Positions 48,391 to 58,994 of a stretch of 64,000 bases of DNA are shown here, one piece after another. The stretch comes from Tritrichomonas musculus. Its lineage: Eukaryota > Parabasalia > Tritrichomonadida > Tritrichomonadidae. Each line of letters begins with the position of its first letter. Within the stretch, counting starts at the first letter, position 1. A model generated the notes under the pieces. It searched no databases. It was given only the letters and a program-made list of their open reading frames with translations, and was not told where the DNA came from. Location of the stretch: positions 620,001-684,000 of the forward strand of contig JAPFFF010000051.1 in NCBI GenBank assembly GCA_039105265.1, given 5' to 3'. The position numbers were made by a program, and so were the translations under genes.

Positions 48391-48683
48391 TTTCAATATT
48401 ATTTGAATAATAAAAATAAAAATAATTATAATACCAAGTTCCTTTTGTTATATAAAAAAATAAAAAAAAGGTTAATAGTAGAAACGAACCATGTTTCTTT
48501 ATCATATGTCAAAAAATTTTGCGGTTTCTTAACGTACTGGATTTGTACCTTAAATATATCTTGATATAAAACTATTGTTTTACAAATAAAATATTTATTT
48601 TTTTTAATTTAAAAATAAATCATATCACTTTTTATCAATTCTATTTTTTTTTGCTATAACACGACAAGATAACAATTCTTTAG

Positions 48684-50236
48684 ATGAAAATTTCAAAATT
48701 GAATAATATTTTTTTTTTTCGAAATTGCGTGAATCAAGATATTCAAAGAAGTATCATCGATTTTCAAAATATTACTTCATTATCTTTCTCACTGGTTTAA
48801 CTTCATTACATTTTTTGTTAACCTTAATTTATCAAGTCAAATTAGAATCAAAATTATATCTCAAAAAAATAGTAATACACCCTAAAAGAAAAAATTTCAC
48901 ATTACCAAATTTTTTAACTCAGGATGATACTTTAAAGAGCTTTTTTTGGGAATCTCTTTCTGAATTGGATTTAGATGATATTACATATACTCTTGATACT
49001 CTTTTCCCAGGTCTTACTGATGAACAAAATAGAAATTATGCAACCGAAAAATCACTTATTCTGGATAAGGATGTAAATATATCAAAAGAGTATGTAGATG
49101 AGTATAAAGAGTGGCCAGACAAATCTTACATTTGGAAAACACCTCTTAATCAAAAAATTGGCACATATATTTTCCCAGGGATAAAAGATATCCAGCATAT
49201 AATTTGGAAACATCAACATCCTTCAACATGTGATGATAAAAAATTTTTAATAATACCTTCTTTATTTAATGGATTAGGCTCATCTCTTCATACGATGAGT
49301 CTCTATTTAGCAAAAGCTCTTGATGAAAATAAAATATTAGCCTGGGGATCTGAAACGGAGATGCTTACATATACGTGGAATGGAGGTCCATACTGCTTCA
49401 ACCACATTACTGAAGATCAACAAAAATATATTCATAAGCTAGAAAAAAGAAAGCACAACCAAATAAAAAGAAATCCTTTCAATTCTACACAAACTGAATT
49501 TAAGGGATATGATTGTTTCTTTGAACAATTGACAAACTGCTCTTACGATATAGATATAAATGCTATGATCATTAAAAGAGAAGATACTATAAGTAATACT
49601 TATATTCCAAAAATTATAAAGCCGATAGTCAATCATTTGAAAATTCCCCAAAATCTTTACTATTTTTATTGGAGAATGTGCTCAACAGCTTATTTCGTCC
49701 GTTATAATCATGTTACTAACAATTGGGTCAATGAATTAGAAGAAGACTATTTAGTTAACCCACGGAAAAATTATGATGTTTCTCTTTATGTTCGTCATGG
49801 TGATAAAGGTTCAGAAATGGAACTTGTATCAAATGATCAATATGTTGGTGCAATTAAAGTGATTCAAAAAATTTTAAATAAAGATAAATTAAATGTCTTT
49901 TTAAGTACAGAAGATCCAGAGACAGTAAAATGGTTTAAAGAAAATACCAATTATACTCTTTCATACTTCGACTTTGAACTAGACAATTACAATATTGACC
50001 AAGCATCTAAATTATCAAGCATTCTCACACGCCAAATGCTTGCTAATTTGAAACATTCGCTTTTCTCAAAGTTTGTTATTGGCACAATTGGAAGTAATTG
50101 GAATAGGCTTATTATTGAATTAAGAATGACAACAGCTGGATACGCAAATAATTATTATTTTGAGGTAGGTGACCATGTTTGTTTGAGTATAGAACATTGC
50201 AAAATGCTAAATAAGGAATTTCATATGAATTGGTAG
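48684..50236 (+). CDS. Type II membrane glycosyltransferase, fucosyltransferase-like
   Basis: A short cytoplasmic part, a transmembrane anchor (FIIFLTGLTSLHFLLTLIY) and a lumenal catalytic region. The C-terminal third reads SLYVRHGDKGSEMELVSNDQY, then VFLSTEDPETVKWF, then FVIGTIGSNWNRLIIELR, close in plan to alpha-1,6-fucosyltransferases (GT23: the VRRTDK loop, then a D/E-x-x-x strand and a GSxxSN-type end). It would work in the Golgi on glycoproteins. The main frame begins without an ATG (open from 48707); the only nearby ATG (48684) is one base out of phase across a run of eleven or twelve T, so either the run is misread by one base or the copy is shifted. About 503 codons follow. Confidence 0.6.
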
Positions 50237-50383
50237 ATCTACCTTCTCATTTTTTATTACTATTTATTTTTTTTTTTTTTTTTTTTTTTGTTTAATAATG
50301 TTTTTTTGTTTATAAATATATATTCAATAAATATGTTTTCTATTTAACAACATAGATATTTTTGCTTATTTTTCAATCTTTCA

Positions 50384-53300
50384 ATGAACAAATTTCAATT
50401 CAAAAATTTGAAGATTTTAAAATCGACCAACAAGAAATTTTATTATCAACAAATGAATGCGCAAATATTTGAACAGCTAATTAATAACTTGCAAAATCCC
50501 GAAACGATTAATGAAGCCAATAATGAATTATCAAATTTTTTATCAGACCCGCAATCAGTATTATTTTTATTTCAAATGATTGAAAGCCCTCCATCACAGA
50601 ATATCAAAGAAAAAGCCATTATTTTTTTACATACATATATGAAAAAAAACTATGATTCATTAGATCAGCAAACTCAAAATGATATATTAAATAAATTAGT
50701 TAATTTGACATTTTCAGATGAACCATGTTATTCAAAAAATCTTTTTCCTATTTTGTTGGACTGTATCAATGATGATGTTAATAAAATTGCTAATATTTTG
50801 CCAATTATCGATCAATGTTTCGCCAATAATATTAATGTTGTTACAGCAATGGAAGTTTTATCAGAAACAATAACTGCTTTTGATAAAGATACTAGCATAA
50901 TATTGAACAATCATGAAAAATTTTACCATTATTCTTTAGTTGGGCTTCAATCAAATAATTGGGAACTAATCAACCCAGCTATCCTTATATTTTTATACAC
51001 CAAATATGCTGTTATCAATGCCGGTGGACCTCAACCAACACAAATTGAACCACATTATGATTTGATAATCAATCTTGGCAAAGATCCTAATTTATATCAA
51101 CAAGGTTCCTATTTTTGCAAATATTGGTCAATTATAGGAGGTTCAATCGCCAAAAATATGATGCCAGCTGAAAAAATTGGTGAATTATATGACTTTATAA
51201 TTGCATTTTCATCCAATGATAATATTCCATGCGATTACAGAATTGTTCCACTCCGATCATTAGTAGGAGCAGTAGGAAATCTCGATTTTGAACGTTTTTC
51301 TTTAGTCTTAAATCTAGTATTTACCCTTTCAATTACTTATGTAGAACGCGAAAACAGAATTCCAACTGAGTATTTTGATCTCATTGAAAAGTCATTAGTC
51401 ACTCTTCCAGTGAAAGATGTTTACAAGATGCTCAAAGATCGAATAGTTCAACTTCATTCTCTCAACAATCCCAAAGCAGAAGTTGTTTCCATTGTTATAT
51501 ATTCACTAATTTTTGATCTAGCTCCAGAAATTGCGTTTGCGGATGTTGATTCAATCATATCAGATTTAATGTCAGCACTTGACCGAAATGATGAACTTTT
51601 AAGCGTGGCAGTTTGTATTGTTTTGGGCACTTTTCAAGATTCATTTCATTTCATTGATGTTTATGCACCTCCATTTCTTCCAAAGATTGTTCCATTCATT
51701 GTCTCGCCCAACAACGAGCTTCGTCAGCAAGCCAACAATGCTTTAGGTACCTTATGTGACATTATCAGTGCTCCTGTCCCCAACTTTTTTGAAGCTCTTT
51801 GGTCATTTAAAGATTCAATTCCATCAACTGAAATTGACACCTATTTAGACCATCTCTCATCGTCCATTCAAAAGAGTGTTAATTTTACAGATGACAAAGC
51901 CAGTGAAGTTGTCAAATTCGTTCTTCCATTTTTGTCCAATCCTGATGTAGAGATTTCCTCCAACTTTTTGACTGTAGTTGGAACCCTTGTTTCGATCGAT
52001 GAAGCTCTTGTTTCAGAACTTCTACCGCCATCAATGAATGTCATCATGAACTGCTTCAATTCGCCCGATTCAAGCGAATTTGCAGAGAAACAGTGTCTCT
52101 ATTTCATAGTGAAAATATACGAATCTTACGGCGACAAATTCAATGAGCAATTCAAACCAGCCGTTCAGACTGTTGTGAATCTTCTTTCAACGGATGAAAA
52201 CGAAGCAGATGAAGGAAATGGAAATGCAATTCCTTTGTCAATTAGATCAGCTGCCCTTGATACTTGTTGCACAGTCGCACAAGCAACAAGCGATGTTGAA
52301 TTAGCATCAAAACTTCAAGAGTCGTGCGTGACATGCTTCACTGAAGACTATGAAAACCAAGTTCTAAACGACGAAGAAGAAGAAGTTGAAGAAGCTGACA
52401 TTGATGAACTAATCAATGAAGTTGAGTTCAATTCAATCAGCGAAGGTTCAAAGGCATGTTGTAAAATAGTCAAATTATTGAATAACGAAGACAAAAAGCA
52501 GTTATTTTACAACATTTTTGAATACACAATGAAAACAAGTAGTGCTCGTTGCGCCTCTGAATCAATGAAGCCCATTTGCAAGTTATTGCATTGCTCAAGC
52601 GATGGAGATCGGCCTTTTTACTTGAACAAATGCGGCCAAATGCTCGAACAGATCATAAACAACACTTTTAATGCGTTGGAAGGCAAAGAAGTTTTCTCAG
52701 GACAAGTTGACATGTTTTTGATGACAAACATTGCGTTCTTGATATCTGAAGTTGTTCGTTATCCGTCGCCGATAATTGAGACACTTTGCCAATTCATGAT
52801 TAATATAATCAAGTCTTACGAAGACACTTCTTATCTTTATTCTTTCATTGGCGCTTACAGCGACGTCATTAAATTCAAGACAGGCTCACAACAGGCAATA
52901 CAAGCGATAATCAATTTAATTCCAAACCTTCTTCAGATCGCAAAGGATCCAAGCACGAAACTTAACTTGACTTATCTGCTGAATTTGATCGTTCAAAACG
53001 ATCCAAGTTCTGTTCAAAATATCATCCAGTTCGTGCCAACTCTTCAAGAGTGGTATGTCCAAGGAAGCGCCTCTCCTAACGGTCACCAGATAATGCTCTC
53101 TAATATCGGATCTGCTTTCTTGACTTTCTTCGCAAACGGAATGCAATTGGACTTCAATTTGTTAAATGAGGCTATCGCTGAATTTCCTCCGTTCGACACA
53201 CACGAAACGGTTTCAATGATCCAGAATATGGCAACCGTTTTCACTCAGAATCAGGTTGACGAATCTTGCATTAAAAACGCTGTAATGGCTCTGATTAAGT

Positions 53301-53488
53301 TCTTCTTGCTCAGCGAGGTCGATTTGAAAAAGAGAAAAGTCTCACCTGAGTTGATGAACGTGGCTCATCAGATGCTGATAACATTCGCAAATTCACAGCC
53401 TCAGATTATTCAAGAAATTCGTGTGGAGTATCAAAAGAATTCTAAAACAAAACTCGCAAAGCTTAACGCTATTTTGCCTGCAGCATGA
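50384..53488 (+). CDS. Importin-beta family karyopherin (IPO4/Kap123-like)
   Basis: 1034 residues of HEAT-type helical repeats. The opening MNAQIFEQLINNLQNPETIN (from the second ATG, 50453) is typical of the family N-terminus; the ATG at 50384 gives 23 more residues. An acidic loop (DEEEEVEEADIDELINEVEF) near residues 662-682 and the C-terminal repeats match the plan of IPO4/Kap123, which carry ribosomal proteins and histones into the nucleus. Complete. The 3' half uses more G and C than the 5' half. Just upstream TTTTTCAATCTTTCA resembles a trichomonad initiator (TCA then Y). Confidence 0.85.
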   Translation: MNKFQFKNLKILKSTNKKFYYQQMNAQIFEQLINNLQNPETINEANNELSNFLSDPQSVLFLFQMIESPPSQNIKEKAIIFLHTYMKKNYDSLDQQTQNDILNKLVNLTFSDEPCYSKNLFPILLDCINDDVNKIANILPIIDQCFANNINVVTAMEVLSETITAFDKDTSIILNNHEKFYHYSLVGLQSNNWELINPAILIFLYTKYAVINAGGPQPTQIEPHYDLIINLGKDPNLYQQGSYFCKYWSIIGGSIAKNMMPAEKIGELYDFIIAFSSNDNIPCDYRIVPLRSLVGAVGNLDFERFSLVLNLVFTLSITYVERENRIPTEYFDLIEKSLVTLPVKDVYKMLKDRIVQLHSLNNPKAEVVSIVIYSLIFDLAPEIAFADVDSIISDLMSALDRNDELLSVAVCIVLGTFQDSFHFIDVYAPPFLPKIVPFIVSPNNELRQQANNALGTLCDIISAPVPNFFEALWSFKDSIPSTEIDTYLDHLSSSIQKSVNFTDDKASEVVKFVLPFLSNPDVEISSNFLTVVGTLVSIDEALVSELLPPSMNVIMNCFNSPDSSEFAEKQCLYFIVKIYESYGDKFNEQFKPAVQTVVNLLSTDENEADEGNGNAIPLSIRSAALDTCCTVAQATSDVELASKLQESCVTCFTEDYENQVLNDEEEEVEEADIDELINEVEFNSISEGSKACCKIVKLLNNEDKKQLFYNIFEYTMKTSSARCASESMKPICKLLHCSSDGDRPFYLNKCGQMLEQIINNTFNALEGKEVFSGQVDMFLMTNIAFLISEVVRYPSPIIETLCQFMINIIKSYEDTSYLYSFIGAYSDVIKFKTGSQQAIQAIINLIPNLLQIAKDPSTKLNLTYLLNLIVQNDPSSVQNIIQFVPTLQEWYVQGSASPNGHQIMLSNIGSAFLTFFANGMQLDFNLLNEAIAEFPPFDTHETVSMIQNMATVFTQNQVDESCIKNAVMALIKFFLLSEVDLKKRKVSPELMNVAHQMLITFANSQPQIIQEIRVEYQKNSKTKLAKLNAILPAA

Positions 53489-53720
53489 TTCTCTTTTTTT
53501 TTATTTTATTTTATTTTATTTTTAAAAATATAAATTTTGCTAACTTTTTCTTCTTTATGTATCCTTATTTACTCATTGTTCAATAATAATAATAAAATAG
53601 TGATGTATTATCATAAGGTAAATTTTGTTAAAAAAATTTTTTTTGTCTTCTCAATTTTGATATTGTCATTCAATTTTCATAAGAAAATTTCAATGATCAT
53701 CAACTTTTTGAATAACTTTC

Positions 53721-53751
<31 letters not shown>

Positions 53752-53772
53752 TTAAAATTTGATATAAATATA
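53489..53772. other. Poly(A)-bearing gap
   Basis: Holds about 28 A in a row (53719-53746), which could be the tail of a retro-copied sequence or a slippage tract; no gene or element lies next to it that would decide. Confidence 0.4.
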
Positions 53773-54735
53773 TTAAGTTTTTATTACATTAACATTTGGT
53801 GCAATACCAATATTTGTTTCATTCAAATATGATGGAATTGTGATCTGAGTTAAAGCATCACAACCTTCGAAAATGAATTCACCTATTTCAATGACAGAAG
53901 GAGGAATTGTCATTTGCTTTAATGACAAGCAATTTGAGAAAGCACTATCTCCTATAGAAGTCACTGAAGAAGGAATTTCTAATTGTAATAAAGAAGAGCA
54001 TTCATTGAAAGCATAGTCGCCAATTTTCGTTACTGAAGAAGGGATGGAAATGCGCTCTAATGAAGAACAGTCACTAAATGCATAATTGCCTATCGAAGAG
54101 ACAGAAGAAGGAATAATAATTTCTTTCAATGAAGAGCACTTATGGAAAGTGCTATTTTCAATTTCTTCAATTGATTCAGGAATTGTCACTTGCTCCAATC
54201 CAGTGCATCAATTGAAAATTCTTCTGACTGTCGTAACATTCTCGGGTATCGAAATTTCAATCAATTCTGAACATTCATAAAAAGCCCATTTTCCAATTGA
54301 TTCCACTGATGAAGGAATTGAAATATGAGCTAATGACGTGCATTCTCTAAATGAACATATACCAATTGATGTAACTGATGGTGGTATTGTTATCTCTTTA
54401 AGTGAGGTGCATCCTTGGAAGGCACAATATGGAATCGATGCAACACCTGCTGGTATTAAAATTTCTTTAAGTGAAGAGCATCCATAAAAGGCAAAATCGC
54501 CAAAAGAATTCACTGTTGATGGCATAATTATTTGCTCTATTGATGAACATCCTTGAAAAGCAGATGAGCCAATTGATGTCACTGAAGATGGAATCTCAAT
54601 TCTCTTCAATTTTTGGCAATTTTTGAATGAATTTGGACCTATTTCAATCCCAGGTTGTTGCAATAAAAGATCAACTATTTTTAAATTGTTTCTTTCAGCA
54701 GCAAGATGCAATGCTGTTTCATTTAAAGAAAAAAA
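53773..54735 (-). pseudogene. Ankyrin-to-BspA repeat protein, C-terminal part
   Basis: Starts in an ankyrin helix pair (NETALHLAAERNNLKIVDLL) that runs straight into about ten BspA/LRR_5 turns of 23 residues (IPSSVTSIGSSAFQGCSSI and similar). One in-frame TGA at 54208-54210 splits it, and no ATG opens the frame, so as it stands it cannot be made whole. The gene at 54801-55961 on the same strand ends in a half ankyrin repeat (VKLLLENKDININETI), so the two were probably one chimeric gene. Confidence 0.7.
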
Positions 54736-54800
54736 TATTTAGAGAATGTCATTTAAATATAAAACAAAAAACTTCAATCAATCAATTCATTCGAATGTAA

Positions 54801-55961
54801 TTAAAAAAAATTTTTTTTATCAAATTTCATAAAAAAAAAATAATTTTTTTTTTGAATGATTCTTATTGTTTCGTTAATGTTTATATCTTTATTTTCTAAC
54901 AGAAGCTTAACAAGTACGATATAATTAAACTGGCATGAATAAAAAAAGAAGATTTTATCATTTAAATCATCTGGAAAATATAAATAATTGTGATAATGAA
55001 AGGAGTAAGAATGAATGTTTTTGTTGAAGATTAAGTCATCATTTTCATGATTGATTAGATTTATTTTAATGTATTCACATAGATCATTATGATGGCATTT
55101 AATTGATTCTTGAAGACATTCTTCATAAGTTTCATCTTTAGGCTTAATTCCGATTGATTCAAGGAGATGAATCAATTCAGCATTATTTGAATGAATTGCA
55201 TAAAGCCACAAAGAAGGCTTCAATTCAACATTGTTTAATCTCAAATATTGAAAGATTTGAATTGATCCAAAGAAAGCTGCATATTCAATTAATGTAGTTT
55301 GACCTTTGTTCTTCAGTAAAAATGAATTTGTTTCAAAAATCGAGTCTTCAATTTTACTCGAAAGTGGCAAATTTATTCGATTGATATAAAAAATGAATTC
55401 GTTGATTAAATCATCACGAATTAATGAACAAATATATGAATCATTTTCACCTTTTTGTCTCTTTTCTTCAAAATTATTTACGATGCTTTCATCAAGCTCA
55501 AAAAGTTTTTCTTTTTTAAACTTTTCAATTTCAATATAAAAAAAGTGGCAAAAAAAAGAACATTTGGCTGAGTTTTCATTAAGAATAAAATTATAAATCG
55601 ATTTATCTACGCTAATCATATCATTCTCAAAAAGAAATAAAAGAATTCTTTTGTCTTTTTTAAAAAAATTGAAAATTTCAAAATTTGAAAAGTTTTTTTG
55701 GATATTGTCTTTTATTTCGGTGAAGATCTTTCCAATTTTTTCAAAAAAATTAAAATATCGACAATGACTCTTCGATAATTTAGATATTAAATGAAGCAGC
55801 ATACTTAATTCTTCTTGATCATGTAAAATTTTTTGCTTTTCTAAAGTATCTATGAAGTCTTGAAAAAGATAATCTTCAACAATTTCATCTTTATTATCAA
55901 TAAACTGCATTAAAAGATCATAGAGTTCTTTTTTTGATTCGATATATTCTAAGATTTTCAT
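54801..55961 (-). CDS. Ankyrin-type (DUF3447-like) protein, probably truncated
   Basis: 386 residues. A long helical N-terminus (LYDLLMQFIDNKDEIVEDYL, SMLLHLISKLSKS) followed by degenerate ankyrin repeats (TTLIEYAAFFGSIQIFQYLRL, AIHSNNAELIHLLESIGIKP) is the plan of the very large DUF3447/ankyrin family of trichomonads. It ends after one more half repeat in a Phe/Lys-rich tail translated from A/T runs, so the end looks accidental. The missing half repeat and BspA turns follow 66 bp downstream (53773-54735). Confidence 0.7.
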   Translation of the reverse strand: MKILEYIESKKELYDLLMQFIDNKDEIVEDYLFQDFIDTLEKQKILHDQEELSMLLHLISKLSKSHCRYFNFFEKIGKIFTEIKDNIQKNFSNFEIFNFFKKDKRILLFLFENDMISVDKSIYNFILNENSAKCSFFCHFFYIEIEKFKKEKLFELDESIVNNFEEKRQKGENDSYICSLIRDDLINEFIFYINRINLPLSSKIEDSIFETNSFLLKNKGQTTLIEYAAFFGSIQIFQYLRLNNVELKPSLWLYAIHSNNAELIHLLESIGIKPKDETYEECLQESIKCHHNDLCEYIKINLINHENDDLIFNKNIHSYSFHYHNYLYFPDDLNDKIFFFYSCQFNYIVLVKLLLENKDININETIRIIQKKNYFFFMKFDKKNFF

Positions 55962-56188
55962 TATGTATAAATGAAATGTGATATAAAAATATTCTATATG
56001 TAATTTTTTGATGAAAATGATGATTGAAAAAAGGGAAGATAATGGCTGAAATAGTGAAAGATGATGGCTGAAAAAAAGATAAGCAATAACTGAAGTTAAA
56101 ATATAAAAAATAAGGAAAAGGATAGTAATAATTTATATATAAATATATTTATTAAAAATAGTCATTGTTAATAAAATTGTTGAATGAA

Positions 56189-56504
56189 TCTTCGCATTGA
56201 GTAATATGTAACTCTCCATCTCTTGAATCGTCAGCATTAAGTAATCTTCGACATTGAGTAACAGTGAGCAGAAAATTCAAGAAATAGAGAGCTACATCTC
56301 TTGAATCTTCAGCATTGTGTAATCTTCTGCATTGAGTAATCTTTTGCATTGTGTAATCTTTTGCGTTGCGTAATCTTCTGCATTTTGTAATCTTCTGCAT
56401 TGTGTAATCTTTTGCATTGAATAATCTTCTGCATTGAGCAATAATTAGTAGAAAATTCAAGAGATGGAGAGTTCTATCTCTTGAATCTTTAGCATTGCGT
56501 AATC
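56189..56504. repeat. 17-bp minisatellite with palindromic interludes
   Basis: CTTCTGCATTGTGTAAT-like 17-bp units run from 56306 to 56442 and more thinly on both sides. Three longer interludes share CAAGAGATGGAGAGTTCTAT-type palindromic text ending in CTCTTGAAT (near 56208, 56277 and 56457). A 102-codon open frame across it is not a gene: a 17-bp period changes frame with each unit. Confidence 0.85.
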
Positions 56505-56510
56505 TGGAAT

Positions 56511-57664
56511 TGAAGATATCATATATTAAACAATCTTGTATTTTCTGAAAAGATTTCGCATGTTAAAGAGTAGTTTCAATTAAAGAGCCGATCTTAAAAT
56601 CAAATGCAGAAAGAGATCCGAGGTTACAGTTAATTATATGATGGAATCCTTCCTCGTGGTTTGAGCATAACTACTTTATGTACTGAAATATCAATTCGTA
56701 TAAATCTTTTTTTAATATCACGCTTTTCCCGGAAATTGCTGTTCTTCTTTTTTCCCAAAATATGATTTTCATAAGAAAAACTGAATACTTCAATGAAAAT
56801 GATTGAAGAAATTTCTTTTTCAATATATATTTGCTCGTCCACTCTGAAAAAGCGAATTTAAATTTGTAGAAATTTCTCAATGAAGATTTTAAGTGATATC
56901 AACTATATTACTTTTTAACATTTTTTAAAATTATTATAATTATGTTAATCATAAAAATGACAAATAATTCATATTTTTTTTAAGGACGTTTAACACTTTA
57001 ATAAAAACACTTTTTTGAAAGATTAACAAAATTTCTAAAATCATTATGTATATTTCCAAATATAAAAAATATCAATGAATAATATTTAATAAATCAATAT
57101 TCATAAATTTATTTTTTTAAATAGATATTCGAATTTTATTTTTTGACCATTTTTTCTCAAATATTTAACCGAAAATTCAAAAATTGAGGCGATTTGACTG
57201 ATCTTTCAAAGAATATCTTTTTATTTTCCCACCTCACCATAAAAAAAGTTCATTTTCAGTTGATAATAATTCGATCAATATCTGGATTGGAAAAAAACTA
57301 TCTTAGGTAACCCTAAATCATTTTTTTAAGACAATCAATACAAAATACCAAAATAGAAAATAATTTCGAAATTACAAAAATAATTTTTCGAATATTTTAT
57401 TTAAGGCCTAAATCAAAAATCGGGCTCCGTCCAGCTCTAAATATATTCGTACAGAGATTATATAGCCGCTTACTTTTTTCTCAATTTTTTCGTTCATATG
57501 AATTTTGAGACTTCAAAATTAGATCACCATACACGATTACATTAACAAAATTATTCTGTAATAGATTTAAATAATACTAAACGTAAAATTTTTCATGATG
57601 AATAAAAAAAAAAAATATTAAATTTTTTCTAAAAATTTTTAAAAAATTTCTTTTTTAGTTAACG
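56511..57664. other. AT-rich intergenic DNA
   Basis: I see no gene or element end. Short frames on the minus strand near 56630-56880 have no family. A rare GC-rich step (GGGCTCCGTCCAGCTCT, 57422-57438) stands out, without a known role. Confidence 0.4.
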
Positions 57665-58897
57665 TTATGAATGAATGGGAATTCCATTTCTTTTATCTGC
57701 TTGTAATTGTATATAATTTTGATATTTTTCTTCATCTTTTTTTTGTTTTTTTGCAAAATAATCATCATTTTCTCTTAAACCTCTTAAAATTGCATGAGCT
57801 CTATGACGAAAGTTTTTCAGTGATTCAATGTTTGAATGAGGTAAATTGAATTGATCATAAATTCTTTCAAGCCATTCATCGCCAATGTTATATTGTAAAA
57901 TGGCAGCATAGACTCTCACATCACCTGTATTGCCAAGATTGTAATTCTTAGGTAAAAATTTAGCCTTCATATAATGAAAAGATTCATTTAAACTAGTTGA
58001 GTGTCCTCTATTAAATGTAGATGCAATTTGAATACAAATTTGAATTACTTTATCAAGGCCAATTTTAGCATTTGCATCATTTGCATATTTCCAAACGTGT
58101 TTTTCTGTAGAGCGACCATATTTTAACAATGGTTGTGTCAGTATGTATGTTTTCATTTCATGAATCTTTTGAATTTTTTCTTCAGTTTGAGTGTTTTCGT
58201 AGAGTATATATGTTAATTGTTTCAAAACTTTATCGCATATGCCTCGAAATAAGAATCCGTAAGGTTTGATTGCACTTTTGAAATTATCTTTAAAGTGTTT
58301 AAGTAAATGATTTGTATCTGGTCTAATGATTATTTTCCAACCACTGTTTTTAATAATGGATTCTACTTCAAGATCGCCATCTTTTACTAGCTCATTGATT
58401 TTAGAATTGCTCATTAAACGTGGAAGAATGTTCTCGAAAGCAGCACCTTCCATCGCTTGGGGTGACACTGTTGTATTTCCTTTTCTTTTGGCACTTTTTC
58501 TTATTTGAATATCAAAATCTATTATTTTTTTTGTTAATATACTAATTATGTCATAAACAAGTAGTTTTCCATCGCGTCGATGGTCCCAAGAACCATCAGC
58601 GCAAACTCCACTGTTTTCAGGCATTCTTTCTCTCTCATATTCTGCAGATTGTTCTGCGAGCATCTTAATAAATGGTCGAATTAAATTAATTGCTCTGGTA
58701 ATTTGGCGATAAGTAGGTGGATGATGACCGTTTAAAATGTCAAATTCCTGGGCATCAACTTCAGGAAATCCACAATATATTAGTGCAATTGCAAATTCAA
58801 TTATTTCTGTGAGAGAATGTTCATCACTTTCATGTTCTGCATCTTCATCATGCTGGTATTGGTTTAAGTGTTCTGTTCTTTTTCCTTTTCTTCCCAT
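57665..58897 (-). CDS. DDE transposase-like protein, Kolobok/MULE-like
   Basis: About 410 residues from the ATG at 58897 (MGRKGKRTEHL); a further ATG at 58978 adds 27 residues. Likely catalytic places: ADGSWDHRR, then SPQAMEGAAFENILPR with VKDGDLEVE, then RPDTNHLLKHF and STSLNESFHYMKAKFLPK. The order D-G-x-W, a ME step, D-G-D and x-x-N-H resembles Kolobok enzymes. No flanking inverted repeats were found, and its start lies 98 bp from the start of the SAC-like gene, so it may be a stranded or tamed copy. The frame is intact. Confidence 0.6.
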   Translation of the reverse strand: MGRKGKRTEHLNQYQHDEDAEHESDEHSLTEIIEFAIALIYCGFPEVDAQEFDILNGHHPPTYRQITRAINLIRPFIKMLAEQSAEYERERMPENSGVCADGSWDHRRDGKLLVYDIISILTKKIIDFDIQIRKSAKRKGNTTVSPQAMEGAAFENILPRLMSNSKINELVKDGDLEVESIIKNSGWKIIIRPDTNHLLKHFKDNFKSAIKPYGFLFRGICDKVLKQLTYILYENTQTEEKIQKIHEMKTYILTQPLLKYGRSTEKHVWKYANDANAKIGLDKVIQICIQIASTFNRGHSTSLNESFHYMKAKFLPKNYNLGNTGDVRVYAAILQYNIGDEWLERIYDQFNLPHSNIESLKNFRHRAHAILRGLRENDDYFAKKQKKDEEKYQNYIQLQADKRNGIPIHS

Positions 58898-58994
58898 AAA
58901 AAATGTGATATGACCGCTGAAAAATGTGTGTAAAACCTCCTTAAAAAAGTTATTAATTTTAAATGAATATTTGGTCATATTGAAATATGAGACA

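Larger units (their letters stand above)
45743..48549. mobile_element. TTAA-flanked DNA transposon, 2.8 kb
   Basis: The ends are exact inverted copies: GGTACAAATCCAGTACGTT at 45743-45761 and its complement at 48531-48549, each next to a TTAA (45739-45742 and 48550-48553). TTAA targets are used by piggyBac and Kolobok families. Inside are small frames (47564-48390) with no recognisable transposase and a second, nested element. It is therefore either non-autonomous or carries an unfamiliar enzyme. Confidence 0.8.

Noticed and set aside
53719-53746. Poly(A) as the tail of a retroposed gene
   Set aside because: No target duplication or source gene could be found around it; long A and T runs are common throughout the window.
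56152-56460. Open frame of 102 codons on the minus strand
   Set aside because: It is a translation of the 17-bp minisatellite; the period is not a multiple of three and the peptide has no family.
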